A DNA stretch of 62,000 bases. Source: Diphasiastrum complanatum (Eukaryota > Streptophyta > Lycopodiopsida > Lycopodiales > Lycopodiaceae). Below the pieces are notes generated by a model that ran no database searches, had not been told where the DNA came from, and worked only from the letters and a program-made list of their open reading frames with translations. The position numbers and the translations under genes were made by a program. The stretch spans positions 18,573,779 to 18,635,778 of the forward strand of contig CM055108.1 in the NCBI GenBank assembly GCA_029204225.1, in the 5' to 3' direction. Below are positions 32,337-52,141 of the stretch, piece after piece (within the stretch, counting starts at the first letter, position 1; each line of letters starts with the position of its first letter).

Positions 32337-34124
32337 CACAAAAAAGTGGCTCCTGATGGGCTTCTGGTTCTACTTGGGCTAACTTTTGCGCTAAGACTTC
32401 TTTTGCTTTTGGCATCAACTTCAGGAACTCTCCCAATGAAATATTAATCTTGCTAGACAAAATATTCATGAGCAGTTCTGTTTGTGGTGCTTCCGGTTCA
32501 GTCATCTTGAAGGGTTCTTCATGATGATGTAACTGATCATTCATATTAGTAAGTGAGTTTCTTGGTGGCTCCAATGGTGAAGAATGAACTTCGGCTGTTG
32601 CTTTAGCAGCTTCAAGCTCCTCTTCTTCTTTTAGATGTTTAATCCACTGCCTCATATCCTGATATCTTTTTTTTTTCTGCATGAAGATTGGGATAGACTC
32701 CAGATGTTGTTGATATATTGTTCAATGGTATAGAATTAGTAGGTATTGGATCCACTACTGGTTATTTCTGCTTCTGTGCTCTGGTGACCACCATCAAGGG
32801 TACACTTGATTTATTCTGAGCTACTGGTCTTTGCTTGATTGTTATCAAATTTACAGGAGTTGTAGCTGGTGGTGGCTTCGGTCTTGTTGGACAGTCTTTA
32901 TAACAATGCCCATAACCACAATCACGACATAATGGTACAAATTTTTCTTTATTTGGACATTCTGCAACTCTGTGATTTTCTCCACATGCAAAGCATCCAA
33001 GCGATGCTCTGGTCCAATTTCTAGAGGCTTGTTGTTGCGCGACAACATACATAGCATATTGTTCTGAAGATCCATCTTCTTGATCAGTACCATATTTCCA
33101 TTGCTCAGCACTTCTATATGGTTCTGGTTCCATCAAATTGGCAGGAGGAGTGGGGTGCTTTGGTAGGATAGGTAAGGCTAAACGTTTCGGATATCTAAGA
33201 GCAGATTGTCAAGGTCTAGCTGCTAAATTTCCGTTCTCGATATCCCATTTGGGCATACCGTTGCTGAATTATCTGAGGATTGAAGCTGCAAAAAGCAGTC
33301 TCATGATCAGGCGAATTACACAAATGGCATACACTGATTTCCATTCGTTTTTTCAATTGAGGACACTCATTCATTGTGTGATTTCCTATACAAATAGAAC
33401 AGCAGACATTTTCCTTGGTAGTAAAAGTCTTTGCAAACTTCTCAGGTTCCTTGTTCGCTTTTTCATGGAAATCTTCCAATGCTTTGATCTTCTCATCAAA
33501 TTGCGACTACAACTTTTCCATCTGTTTCTGCTGGTTCTTCTCGAGTTTCTCGAACTCATTGAGCATATGCAGTAGCATTGACATTTGTGGATGCAATAGT
33601 GGTGGATGTCGTAGTAGTCTGCCTTGCTGTATAAGGCAACAAACTGATATTCGGCTCATTATCTGAATCTTCATCCTCCTCCCAAATTGCATCATCCGTA
33701 GCATTTTGCAAGAGTGCATACTCATTATGGCGTTTCAGCTCATGTCTAATTCGTTTACACCCGTTCAATGTAATCTCTAACCATTTTTTGCTTTCCCATT
33801 TTAATTTTACCTAAAAGTAGGAAATGGTCTTCCATAAACTTTCGCGGTTTGAATCACGTGATAAGGGCTCTTTTAACAGCCTCCCAATCTGTACGCTCAG
33901 TTTCATCTTGATTATAATACCCATCTTGTGCATGTTAAGGCCATAGGAAACAACTTAAGTTTATCTTGAGGGAAAATTTTGCCATAGACTTCACAAGATT
34001 CAACATAGATCTGAAGCAATCTAACTGGATCTGTTAATCCATTGTATTTGGGTAGGTACTCTTCTAACAATAATTGGTTTACTTCCTGAGGAGCACCTCC
34101 CGGAACAGCTCCAGGTGCAGCCAT
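32337..34124 (-). pseudogene. Ty3/gypsy gag with four zinc knuckles
   Basis: Starts MAAPGAVPGGAPQEVNQ at 34124, followed by LLLEEYLPKYNGLTDPVRLL, a typical gag N-terminal region. After frame changes there is a basic/coiled region (about 33770-33490) and then two knuckles, CSICIGNHTMNEC and CHLCNSPDHETAFC (about 33400-33290). Two more follow at about 33000-32880, CFACGENHRVAEC and CRDCGYGHCYKDC. A final block (32682-32337) includes ISLGEFLKLMPKAKEVLAQ and is cut at EPLFC by the copia insertion. Four CCHC-type boxes in tandem pairs are unusual for one gag. Several frame breaks make it inactive. Confidence 0.8.
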
Positions 34125-35340
34125 CTTTACAAATTCAAATCAAGCAGACAATGAGATTGGATCTAGATTTTTCAATAAAAAACTATCTCAGATCAGATTT
34201 GCTAGATCTATTTCACTTTTCAAGAATTTGATTCTATATCGTGAAAAAGATTTTGAAATTCAATCAATCAATACTTCTAAAATGATAAATTTTTCAGAAT
34301 CCAAATCAGAATATATCATATTTGACCCAAATTTTGACAAAGACTTGATTTGGAAAATCAGAACCCAAAAATAGTACTGGTGAAGGTTCCCTAGGTGAAG
34401 GTTGGCTCGATGAAGGTTCAACAATGCTATTTTGAAAAAAAAAAATTCTGATCAATTTTTCTGACAATTTCTAGTAAAATAACCTTCGTCGACCTCTCAG
34501 ATGCAAGATCTGACACAGATAAAACTATGGAAAATTGGACGAAGGTTTCTAACATAAGAAAATACAGTTTATGTAGTTTGGCGAGGGTAAAAATCAAGAT
34601 TTTTTATGATCTGGACAAGAAGAATCTTCGTCGAACTCAGAAATAGTTTCTTACTATAAATAGAATTTTTTGGAAACTCGGCGAAGGTTTTGGCAAAGGA
34701 TCAAGAGTAATACTGGTATTTTTGCAAAAAAATGACTTTTTTTGGCAAAAATATGACAGAATGACAACTGATCTTCTGAAAACCCTTCTATTTTTAGTTT
34801 TATTCTTCATCGACTTGGCAGTAGATAGATCTGAATCACACCTATGCACTGTGAATCGGGCGAAGGTTCTTTTTCTGTATTTTTAGGGTTTTAGTGATTT
34901 TTTGGTTATTTTTGACGATTTTTCTGATGTTTCTAGAAATCTGCTGGGAATTAATATTTGCCCTTCAAATTGAAGGTTCTGTGATAAAAACCGAAGGTGT
35001 CTGCAACTCGGCAAAGGTTTCCTAAAAGAGGACAAAAAGTTATCAGCTCTGATAACGATTTTTGTCTCTTTTTGACCAAAATCTGGTAGATTTGACTGAT
35101 TTTGGTTGTTTTTTTCTTATATCTCAGATCCAAATGGATCTTAAGATTGGTGATCTGAATAGCTTTCCCTGTTCTACAATCAAATTAGATTCCATACAAG
35201 CAAACCCACTCAAATCAAGCAAAATCAATTCCAAACTAACCCTAAATACAGATCTAACACTATTCATGCCATGACAAAATGCCTAATGCAAGCTAACCAT
35301 CCAACAAACATGCTGCAAACTGAAAAATTGAAGTAGCTCC
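34125..35340 (-). other. Gypsy leader with repeated GCGAAGGTT motif
   Basis: A non-coding leader between primer site and gag. About a dozen copies of (C/G)GAAGGTT variants occur in both orientations (for example 34681-34690, 34860-34869; reverse at 34482-34489). The related segment at 12830-13190 lies at the other end of the element. Confidence 0.5.
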
Positions 35341-35355
35341 CTTACAACGGTGCCA
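35341..35355 (-). promoter_or_regulatory. Gypsy primer-binding site
   Basis: The minus strand reads TGGCACCGTTGTAAG four bases after the LTR end, a one- or two-base variant of the common plant TGGCGCCGTTGC primer site. Confidence 0.7.
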
Positions 35356-35359
35356 AAAT

Positions 35360-36090
35360 TGTAGTGGATTTCTTTCCTTGCCTAACCTGAATCCAAGATC
35401 TAGTCAATCTAGCATCAAAGAGACGGAGTTAGTTGTCACGCATAGATTCGTTCCCATGAGAGCGATAGTATAGTTCAGCATGAATGGAAGATCCACATCT
35501 AACTCTAACATCCATTAACCCTAAACATTAACACTACAATCCATTAACACTACGCATCCACAACAAAGATAGCTTACTCTTTCTCTCTCTTTCTTTCTCT
35601 CTCATAAAAAGTATAATAACATACAATCCCAATAACAATCAGATCCAACAATTAGCAAATCCAAAGAAAGCATGAGAGATGGAGAAAAAGTGATAGAGAG
35701 CAAGGACATTCATCAATATTTTTCTGAAGAGAACCAATCTGCTTTATTGAAATGAGAAAATGAACATGTGTAGGAACTCGAGTTGGTCCCTTTCTATAAT
35801 AGAGAGGAGGACCCTGGCCTCTGAATCCTATTGGTCCATTTTTGCCTCCCTAATTATTCAAATTTTAAAAAGAGTGAGAACCATCCAAATTTTAGGGAAA
35901 CCCAACTTTATTCACTAACTTGACATTTAGGCCCTGCGACATTAAAATCCCGCGAAAAGGCCTAAAGTCCCTTTATTGACTTTCTAATTAATCAAATCTC
36001 TATGTGATCATCAGGCTGGACTTACACACACACAGGGTGCCAAATCCCTCTCACTTATTAACTAGGGTTAGGGTTGCCTTGGGATCCACA
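35360..36090 (-). repeat. Gypsy 5' LTR (outer end approximate)
   Basis: The inner end TGTAGTGG starts at 35360 (plus strand). In minus-strand order there is a TATA-like TATTATAG (about 35794-35801) and AATAAA (plus-strand 35743-35748). The outer end is placed before 36090, where the Penelope-like coding sequence begins. No partner LTR was found. Confidence 0.5.
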
Positions 36091-37129
36091 AACTCTCCAA
36101 CACTCTGTTGAGGATTCCCTTGCTTACATTACTACTACATCCTTACCAGATGTACTTTTGGGAAATGATTCTCTACCCTATCTCCTCTGCACTTTTAAAG
36201 CTCACAAGGATTCATTTAGATGGATCACCAATGCTCATGATTGCTGTTTTACTAAACTTGCCAAATTTCTCACATGAGCTCTTGGTATGCTGTCACCGTT
36301 CCTCATGGAAGGTGCAGGCCTTAAGGCTAATACATACAAGAGTATTCTAAGAGTAGATACTCTACTGCACTGGCAATGCGAGTAATCTATGGACTTCTAT
36401 CTAAACCTACCATCCTTGATCACCAATGTATGGGTTGTAGATATTTCAAAATGCTACGAGAACATACCCTTAGATGGTCCAGAAGGACTAAAAACGATCA
36501 TGAAAAAAGCCATTAAATATGCTTTCAAACATTCCAAACATGACCTATTGTATTACAAATGGGATCATTCACAAGATATATTTAAATGGTCATGGGGCAA
36601 AAAACGATCAGACAACTGGCATACTCTTGATATAAATTTACTCTACCAATGGAATGATTTCCTGATCGATAATTGTATCGTCAGACTAGGAAATAAAACT
36701 TGGAAACAAATACGTGGTATACCCTTGGGTTTTTCATGCTCATCCACCTGGTGTAATTGGTACCTATCCTTCTTTGAAGTGCAATTCATTAAGAGACTCG
36801 CCAGACTGGGCCTTACCACTTTTATGAACAATGACAAAAGAAGAGAACTACCTTTTCCTTTTCTACAATATATACATCTGGCTTCGAACAGACCTATCTA
36901 CAATTCATATAGAGTTATTGTCTTACAGGTCATTGCGGCAATGTACTGCTGCAACAAACAAGATACTTTCATCAATGGAGTTGGAATTTTGGTTGATGCT
37001 TTCCAAAAAAATGGTTTTATGAGGGATAGACTATGTCTTATCATCAATAAGTTACTTCGCACTGATTCATTTCTGGGATTGTCCTACTCTCTACCACATG
37101 ATGTCAACTGTCTTTTGGCGTGTAGTTAG
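36090..37129 (+). pseudogene. Penelope-like (or related rvt-like) reverse-transcriptase fragment
   Basis: The plus strand encodes SLPYLLCTFKAHKDSFRWIT (fingers region, about 36170-36230). After a frame change comes VWVVDISKCYENIPLDGPEG (motif A, Asp present), then GNKTWKQIRGIPLGFSCSST (motif B', GIPLG) and WCNWYLSFFEVQFIKRLARLG. The expected (Y/Q)YxDD box appears as LQYIHLASNRPIYNSY, with both Asp lost. GIPxG with an IPL motif A fits Penelope-like or single-copy rvt-type enzymes better than LINE or LTR RT. No GIY-YIG nuclease is seen. It abuts the gypsy LTR and ends before the CT array. Confidence 0.55.
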
Positions 37130-37191
37130 CTATCCCTTACGGGGAGCTAACTGCCCCCAAAGGAATTCACTAACTGCGGAAAGGTTGGTGG

Positions 37192-37352
<161 letters not shown>

Positions 37353-37629
37353 GGATTCTTCCTCATCTTTATTTGCCATGTCTTAAGCACAGAATACTAC
37401 AAATAGATAGTCGCTTCAGTTAACAAGGCTTTTTGACTTGCCCAAGCCTCAAAATTCTTAATAGACTTTTCTTATGAAGTTAAGAAAACTCCTATATATA
37501 GTTCCCACTTCTTTTTAAACGCATACCACCTTCCGGGAAACTTCAAAATGAGGCTCTACATAAACCTGCAGTTTTCGACACTTTCTCTTCACAATACATA
37601 GAGGAGCTTCTTCAGTTTCTTACCTACAG

Positions 37630-39165
37630 TGCAAGAACAATCAAAGCTATACGTTTTGATGGAGGGGGAGAATACATCTCCACCGAGTTCAAGGAATTCT
37701 ATAAGGCTTGTGGAATACATCAGCAATTCATCACTAGCTACTCTCCTCAGTCCAATGGAGTAGCAGAGAGGAAGAATCGAACACTTATTGAGAGTGCCAA
37801 AAGCATGATGGCCCATGCTTCTCTTCCAAAGAGATTTTGGGCAGAAGTTGCCACTACAGCTGCCTACTTGCAAAATCGATCCATCACCAAGGCCCTGAAT
37901 GGCAAGACACCTCATGAGGTGTGGAATGGATCGAAGCCATCACTCAAACATATTCGAGTATTTGGATGCATTGCTTGTGCTCAGATCCTTGAAGATCTGA
38001 GAAAGAAGTTGGATGACAAAAGCAAAAAATCAATTTCCATTGGCTACTCCCCAGATCACAAGGCATACAAACTCTACAACTTGGAAAATCAGAAGACCTT
38101 CACGAGCAGAGATGTCATATTCATGGAAGACCAATTTTTTGACATAAGAGGAAAGCTCTAGAATCCAATCCAAGGATCAAAAATCCAAAATCTGATCCAA
38201 GGGTTGAACAACAGAAAATTGATACAGACTCAAATAGTGATTCAGAACCTCAACAACAACATCAAAGGGTCGAACTTAAACCCAGAAGATCAAATCGACC
38301 TAGACAATTTCCATTGCGATTCATGGATGATCCGGCCTGTTATTTTGTGCAGGAACCAAAAACAGTTCATGAGGCAATGTCACCACCTGATGCTGACCAG
38401 TGGAAGGCAGGCATGGATGCCAAATTCGATTATCTGATTGAGAATCAAACATGGACTGTAACTGAGCTGCCAAAGGATCAAAATTCGATCCCATGCAAGT
38501 GGTTGTTCAAAGTGAAGTATGATGTTGAAGGAAAAATAAATCGATACAAGGCCAGATTGGTAGCCAAAGGCTTCTCCCAGATGCCAGATCTGGATTATTT
38601 AGAAACCTTTAGTCTTGTGGTAAAGCATTTTTCAATTCATTTACTTCTTTCCTATGCAGCTGCAGCCAACCTCGAAGTTCACCAAATGGACATCCAATTT
38701 GCATTCCTCAATGGCACCATTGAACATGAGATCTACATGTCCCAGCCAGAAGAATATGAGCTAAAGAATTCACAAAGCTCCATATGGTCTGAAACAGTCT
38801 ACAAAAGCTTGGTTTCCAAAAAATAAATACATTTCTAATCGAGAATGGTTTCATTCCAAACTCAGAAGACTCAAATGTTTATTTTAAGTCTGTATTGGAT
38901 TCCTTCATAATCACCACTCTTTATGTTGATGACACGTTACTGTTTAGTAACAATTTAAATTTGTTGAAGGATACCAAATGCCTGTTAGCAAAAGAATACA
39001 AGATGACAAATATGGGTCCTGCACACTACTGTCTCAGAATTCATATTTTCTGAATTCGACCAACAAATAGATTTTCATCATCCAGCAGAGATACCTCACT
39101 AATGTGTTGAAGAAATATGGAATGACCGAACGCAAACCTGTAAACATCTCAATTTGTGTGTGACA
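37630..39165 (+). pseudogene. Ty1/copia pol fragment, plus strand
   Basis: Integrase core first: IRFDGGGEYISTEFKEF (D) and YSPQSNGVAERKNRTL (E), then the C-terminal GCIACAQILEDLRKKLDDKS and RDVIFMEDQFF (to 38161). RT follows after frame changes: VHEAMSPPDADQWKAGMDA, CKWLFKVKYDVEG, ARLVAKGFSQM and EVHQMDIQFAFLNGTIEHEI. LYVDDTLLFSNN (about 38920) is the active site. It ends near RYLTNVLKKYGMTERKPVN. There is no gag, RNase H or LTR, so this is a truncated relic of a different family from the element at 26408-32336. Confidence 0.85.
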
Positions 39166-40830
39166 AACAAAGTAAGGACATCGACTATTCTTTAATAACT
39201 AGAGCAAAACTGCTTAGGGACAATAAGTGATGTTTTTATACCATATTTGATTGGAGCATATGTGATTTACTAAGACATAAGGGCACACTTCTTGCTCCCA
39301 TGAACCTTCAAACTTGTTAAAAAAGTAATTGGTTTATGAATTTGGAAGAAATGGAGATCAAGAAGTATAAAATTGGGTAATTAGCCATAAGATATTTTTT
39401 ATAATGATAGTCCTCATAATAAAAATGAGAAAGTTATTGATCATTTTGTTGAATGCATCAATTAACCGACTAACTATTTGCTTAAGGATTAAATCTACTT
39501 CAAAGAGAATCCTTAGGTGCCTAATCACTTTCCCATGGATTTAAAATAAGACAACGAATCCCAATATGAAAGAGGGGGGGGGGGGGGGGGGGGGGGGGAG
39601 ATATGGGATATTGGTGGGGGGGGGGAAGGTGGGGTGAGTGGAATTTGGCTTTATTCATGATAGAGATGAGCACAATGCAAAAGTCATCCATGAATTGTTA
39701 CAAATTTTTAACAGTCTTCAAATTTTGCACCTAATATGTTTAATTCACCTTAGAGATCTAGTCTTCTACTAAAGCTTCAAAGTTTTGTTAGTGTTTCAAA
39801 CTTGCTTACAATCTAGTGAACTGGTGTCTTTTTTAGCAAAAAGACTCTTTGCTATAGAAGGTGCCAATAGCTCGTTGTAAGCTTCGAGATTTTCACTTGT
39901 AACATTTTGTTCTCCAACAAGTTGTCCTTGCTCAATTGTTAGTTTTTTGGTTGTCGTGTATAGTGTCAATGGTGTCCTTACTAGTGGTACTAGGTTCACT
40001 ACACACTTCCCAAGGTTCCACATTGCTCAAGAAATCCAAGCCCACACAAGTTTGCCACCATCACTTCCTCCTTAACACTAGCTAAATTTATAAATTTTGA
40101 CCTTAATGTGTAAATCAAAATTTTACAAAATTGGATGATGGAGACCAAGTTTGGGGACTCCCATTATTCACTATAGAATTATACTCTCACATTTTCTTTG
40201 CAATTGAAAAAGCTTGTAATTTTGTTGCCTCGAAAATACATAGCCTTCCTAGATTAAACCTAAAAATATGGAATCCACATGGATTGAAAACATGGAGTCT
40301 CTTTGGTCTTAATATGAAAATGGAGAGCCATTTTGGATGAAAATGTTGTGAAAATTCTGAAGGTGTGATTTTTGGTATGATTATGGGGGTGACTATTAAG
40401 CTTGATAATGTGCATTTCTTGACATATTGGCTCATCGTCTTATTTTGCTTGATGCTACTCAACAAGAGGACTTGCCCAAAATATCCACAATGTGATTCTA
40501 AATGCAAATTTTATGGTTCACAGATTTCTAGTGCCAACTTTGTGAAAAGAAAACATACTTTTATAACAAAGTAATGGTGATCTAAATATCCACTTTCTAA
40601 GTTTATCATACCAACTTTGTGAAAAGACACCTATGCTTATAACAAAGATGGTGATCCACAAGATCTTTTGGAGTATTTAAAGTACACTTGTACCCTCAAA
40701 CTAAAAGAAGTAATTGTTTCTTTGGGTTGATATCCTAGTGATGGATTGGATAATTCTAAAGAAGTAATTGCTCAAAAGAGAGAACCAATATGCAAAACAA
40801 TTTTTTTTATTAAAAAAACAAGGTGATGCA
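39166..40830. other. No gene recognised; contains G25 and G10 tracts
   Basis: AT-rich DNA with no coding support. A run of 25 G (39574-39598) and a run of 10 G (39616-39625) sit close together and could form a G-quadruplex. The exact run length should be treated with caution. Confidence 0.6.
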
Positions 40831-40839
40831 AAAATCACT

Positions 40840-40947
40840 AGGAGCTTTTTATTGCAAGTTGGAAACAAAACAAAAGGATATTGCAAAGAGTTTAGGAGCT
40901 TTTTATTGCAAGTTGGAAACAAAACAAAAGGATATTGCAAAGAGTTT
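40840..40947. repeat. 54-bp perfect tandem duplication
   Basis: Units 40840-40893 and 40894-40947 are identical. The length is 18 codons, but no gene is recognised around it. Confidence 0.95.
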
Positions 40948-41088
40948 AAAAAAAAGTGAAATTCTTAATTAAATTCAGGTGAGAAAAACAAGTCACCTCG
41001 CAGAGAATGATAAGGATAGGTTACCACAAGCTTAAAACGAAAGGAAACCATTTTGATGCCCAAACTTGGCTTCAAGGATGTGTTATGA

Positions 41089-41153
41089 CGCCTTATCCTT
41101 TTGACATATCATCACATGATCAAGATAGCTTACCGCTAAAAGAAACAAGTCAT

Positions 41154-41230
<77 letters not shown>

Positions 41231-41505
41231 GCCTTATCCTTTTGACATATCATCACATGATCACGATAGCTTACCACTAAAAGAAACAAGTCACCGGAGA
41301 GACGGAGAGAGAGAGAGAGAGGGGGGAGGGTGAGAGAGAGAGGGAGAGAGAGAGAGAGAATGGTAAAAGTAATTTACCACAAGCTCAAAAACAAAAATAA
41401 ATCAATTTGATGTTAAGATTTCGGCATCAAGGATGAGTTATGATGCCTTATGTTTTCGACATATCATCATATGATCACGATAGCTTACCATTACCCGACA
41501 AAGCT
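41089..41505. repeat. Triplicated 73-bp unit interleaved with GA arrays
   Basis: A unit beginning ACGCCTTATCCTTTTGACAT occurs at 41089-41161 and 41229-41301, and in diverged form at about 41443-41500. Between and after the first two lie a (GA)n array (41155-41229) and a GA-rich tract (41300-41360). Confidence 0.85.
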
Positions 41506-43496
41506 AAGAAGATTTTTGTTAGGAAATTATGTTCCATGTTTCACCTTTTTCTGGATTTTGTAGTGGCAGAGCTCTCTCACTTTTCTCTTTTTTCATTGAC
41601 CCACTTTTTTTTTTTTTTTTTGCTGCTCCCTCTTCTTACATTCTGGAATCTGCAGCAAGATTCTTCAATGTTTTTGTTGCTACTGCCATCATTTCTGTCA
41701 CGATCCAAGCTTTTTGGGTACTATTTTTTCTCTCCTTTGCTCGAGTTTCGAGTTTCCTCATTAAATATTGTAGTCAATGCACCTCTTTTACTTCGTTCTT
41801 TTATGTGGGTAGTTCAGGGTAGCTTCCTAGCTTCCCCTCCTTTTCTGCTTTTGTCTTCAGCTTCACACTCTGAGCGCTGTACTACACTTTTCGACACTGA
41901 ATCCCGGCTTTTTGGTGTGATTGCTTGGGTTTTACTGTCTCAGATCCTTCCGTTTCTTCCATCTTGCAGCTTTTCTGATTTGGTCGCAGCCTTCATTGCC
42001 TGGTTGCTGCCATGGTGGCTGATCTTTCCAAGTCTCTTCCTTCCAGACGTACAAGCCTCTAATTTCATTGTTCATGTGCGTTCTTCTGACACTGTCACTC
42101 TCAGCCGGAATTGCAACCCAACAGATCACCGAACAGGAATTAATTAGTCCATGCATTGCTCTTCTGTGGCTTTCAGAAAGAGTAACGGCATGCTTCAAGG
42201 GGAATCGCGTTCCTTTGAAAGCATCTAAATATCCGGTATATGGTTATAAAATGTTCACAATAAAATACTTCGCCAAATTCCACCCGTGAAGACGAACCCT
42301 TTTCCGTTGCTGGCCCAGCGCTTTCGGCAGTCAACAGAAATTTCCATCCGTTTTTTGAGGTCAGCTGATGCTCCTCAGTAACTTGTTTGTCACATAAAGC
42401 CTTTCTTATAATCCACTCGTCCTTGAGATGGAGTTAGTGTTACTGACCTATTAGTAGTGGTAGATGTTGCTTCTTCTTTATATTATTTCGTTCCGTAGCT
42501 GGAATGAAGTTTGGATGACTTTTCTTAAAACGGTGAATGTCTTCTTCCTTGCATCTACACTGCCTATCGCAGTATACTAGTTTCCTATTCCTTATATTCT
42601 TAGCTTTTTATGCATTTCACAGCCCTTAAAAGTTTCAAAGGTTAAAGATCTGAATGTAATTGTTAAGAAGACGACATCTTAGCCGCCATTCTTTTGTCAA
42701 AGACGTGGCTGCTTTGTGGGTTAACCGTTTAAAGTCTCTTTTGGTGTGGAAAATATCATCAAGCTGGGTTCTGTTTTCAGAGTGTGAAAACACTTATTCC
42801 TTAAATGGCAGAAGATAGATATAGATTAAAGAGACAATAACAGCTGTTTCATCTCTTAATTTTCAGAATATGCATTGAAAATTTTCCAGGTAGTACATTG
42901 AGCAACGTATGCTTTTGGAGTTTCTGGAACACATCACTCTTAGATTGATAAAATTTTCCGCATATCCTTGCATAAAAATCAAAGATCCTCAGGTTGCTAT
43001 CTCATGCTTCGTTGTCTCTTATTTCAACCTAATTGTCCTCACTCTTGAGTAGTCCGCATGATAGGCTTTGGTTCATGACCTACTAATTCAACCGTGTGGT
43101 TCTGAAGGCCTGCCGCCATACTTGGAATGATTCTTTGTTTGTTGCAGGGTCACTATAAACGTCAAAGCTATGTGTGAGCTCTGAGTGGCTATTCTTTATA
43201 TACTGCATCTATGCATCTCATGTTTGCTTTTAGCTTTCTTTTGTAAGATTGGTTTTCTTCAAAAGCAAGGCTGATTCAGGAAGTCGAGCCAGGCTGCTCA
43301 AGTTACTTGCCACACCTGGCAGCTTGTTGGTTAGGACTACACTGAGAAACTGATTTTACAGCCATGATGATTTGAAACGGGATTCTTGCAGATAAGAAGA
43401 CATGAAATGATCAAGCTAAATAAATGTAGTCAAAAGATTGGAAGATCATATCCAAAAATTGCACAGGCAATGGGAGATTGTTAGTGTTTGAAGAGA
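41506..43496 (+). other. Probable promoter and 5' untranslated region of the bZIP gene
   Basis: Pyrimidine-rich DNA (for example the T-run near 41608-41624), as is common around plant transcription starts, leads into the bZIP start codon. Possible 3' splice sites (ttgttgcag near 43147, attcttgcag near 43391) suggest spliced 5' untranslated exons. A 235-codon frame at 41440-42147 is Ser/Leu/Phe-rich and looks like a chance reading of CT-rich sequence. The transcription start cannot be placed. Confidence 0.4.
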
Positions 43497-51190
<7,694 letters not shown>

Positions 51191-51467
51191 GGGAGTACAC
51201 CCCCCTAGATGAAAGGATCTAAGAATGCTGTTAGCTGTATGGCAAATAGATATGCCAATCCTCTAAAATGTTTATGCTGATTGGTATGCATACATAGACA
51301 GTGTTTTGTTAAAACATCATGTTTATTTTCTTATCATCCTTGTTAACTTTATGATAGATTTGAGTTCTCATAAATAACTTTTGCAAGGACTCGTTCACTT
51401 TGAACGTTAGCATCCTGGTTGGCATCAACAGCATTTCAAACTCGGTAACTGGAACATACGATGAGAA

Positions 51468-51468
<1 letters not shown>
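51191..51468 (+). other. Probable 3' untranslated region of the bZIP gene
   Basis: Follows the TGA at 51188-51190. AT-rich, no ORF; the polyadenylation site is not clear. Confidence 0.45.

Positions 51469-51538
<70 letters not shown>
51469..51538. repeat. (CT)n microsatellite with TCTCTG start
   Basis: An array of about 70 bp, beginning with three TCTCTG-type units and continuing as pure CT. Confidence 0.9.
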
Positions 51539-51539
<1 letters not shown>

Positions 51540-51580
51540 AAGAGGAGAGAACTCCTATGGTTCATATCTTAGAAACCCTG

Positions 51581-52141
51581 TTGGGTCAGAACGTACAGTA
51601 CGTTCCGGAACATACTGGGTCGGAACGTTTTTTTTTTAAACATGTGAAAAACAGGTCTTGGAATGCTTCAGCAATTTCAATTTCAGTTCATGAGAACCTC
51701 TGACTGCAGTGGCCACATTGATTCCAAGCGCATCTGTATCCTGACATTGAGTATTCATAGCTTGTGAATCATAAACGGTTGACGATCTGCATGAAACTAT
51801 CACATGAAACAAAAGCCTACCCTTCTAGAGAAGCCTGCTCCGGCCCCTGCATACGAACCTGCCCCTCTGATCTACTGGATGGCTATTTCAAGCTCGCATA
51901 TCTATCTACGTCTATCCAGCGTAGATGACTCCAGCCATCTCCAGCGCTAGCTAGCTTTTTGCCCCATCATTTTGCTTTGCATCGGAACTGAGCGAAGTAG
52001 AGAAACGGCAGGAACAGCGATATTACAGTATCGCGCTTGTTTTCGTTCGTAAAAAAGTACGCTTTTAAGAAAAAAATCTTTTGGGCCCGTTCCAGAACGG
52101 AACGCATTCTGGAATGTGTTCCCTTCCGGAACGGGCAACTG
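51581..52141. repeat. MITE-like segment with imperfect terminal inverted similarity
   Basis: The ends (51581-51645 and 52075-52141) carry related GAACG/CGTTC-rich sequence in inverted orientation: GTACGTTCCGGAACAT on the left, GTTCCAGAACGGAACG and CCTTCCGGAACGGGCAAC on the right, with matching T-runs inside. No ORF. Target duplications were not found, so this is a weak call. Confidence 0.35.

Larger units (their letters stand above)
13399..36090 (-). mobile_element. Ty3/gypsy retrotransposon, split by two nested insertions
   Basis: One minus-strand element can be followed in order: 5' LTR (35360 to about 36090), primer site (35341-35355), leader (34125-35340), gag with zinc knuckles (34124-32337), [copia insertion 26408-32336], protease-region and RT (26407-24368), [DNA transposon 15062-24367], RNase H (15061-14594), integrase (14589-13399) and a 3' region. 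Across both insertions the protein resumes where the family's conserved sequence demands, so this is one element and not scattered fragments. Without the insertions the shown part is about 7.5 kb. The 3' LTR was not found, and stops occur in RT, RNase H and gag, so it is dead. Confidence 0.8.

Noticed and set aside
41440-42147. 235-codon plus-strand frame rich in Ser, Leu and Phe upstream of the bZIP gene
   Set aside because: Pyrimidine-rich sequence gives hydrophobic frames by chance; there is no motif, and it overlaps a T-run typical of a 5' untranslated region.
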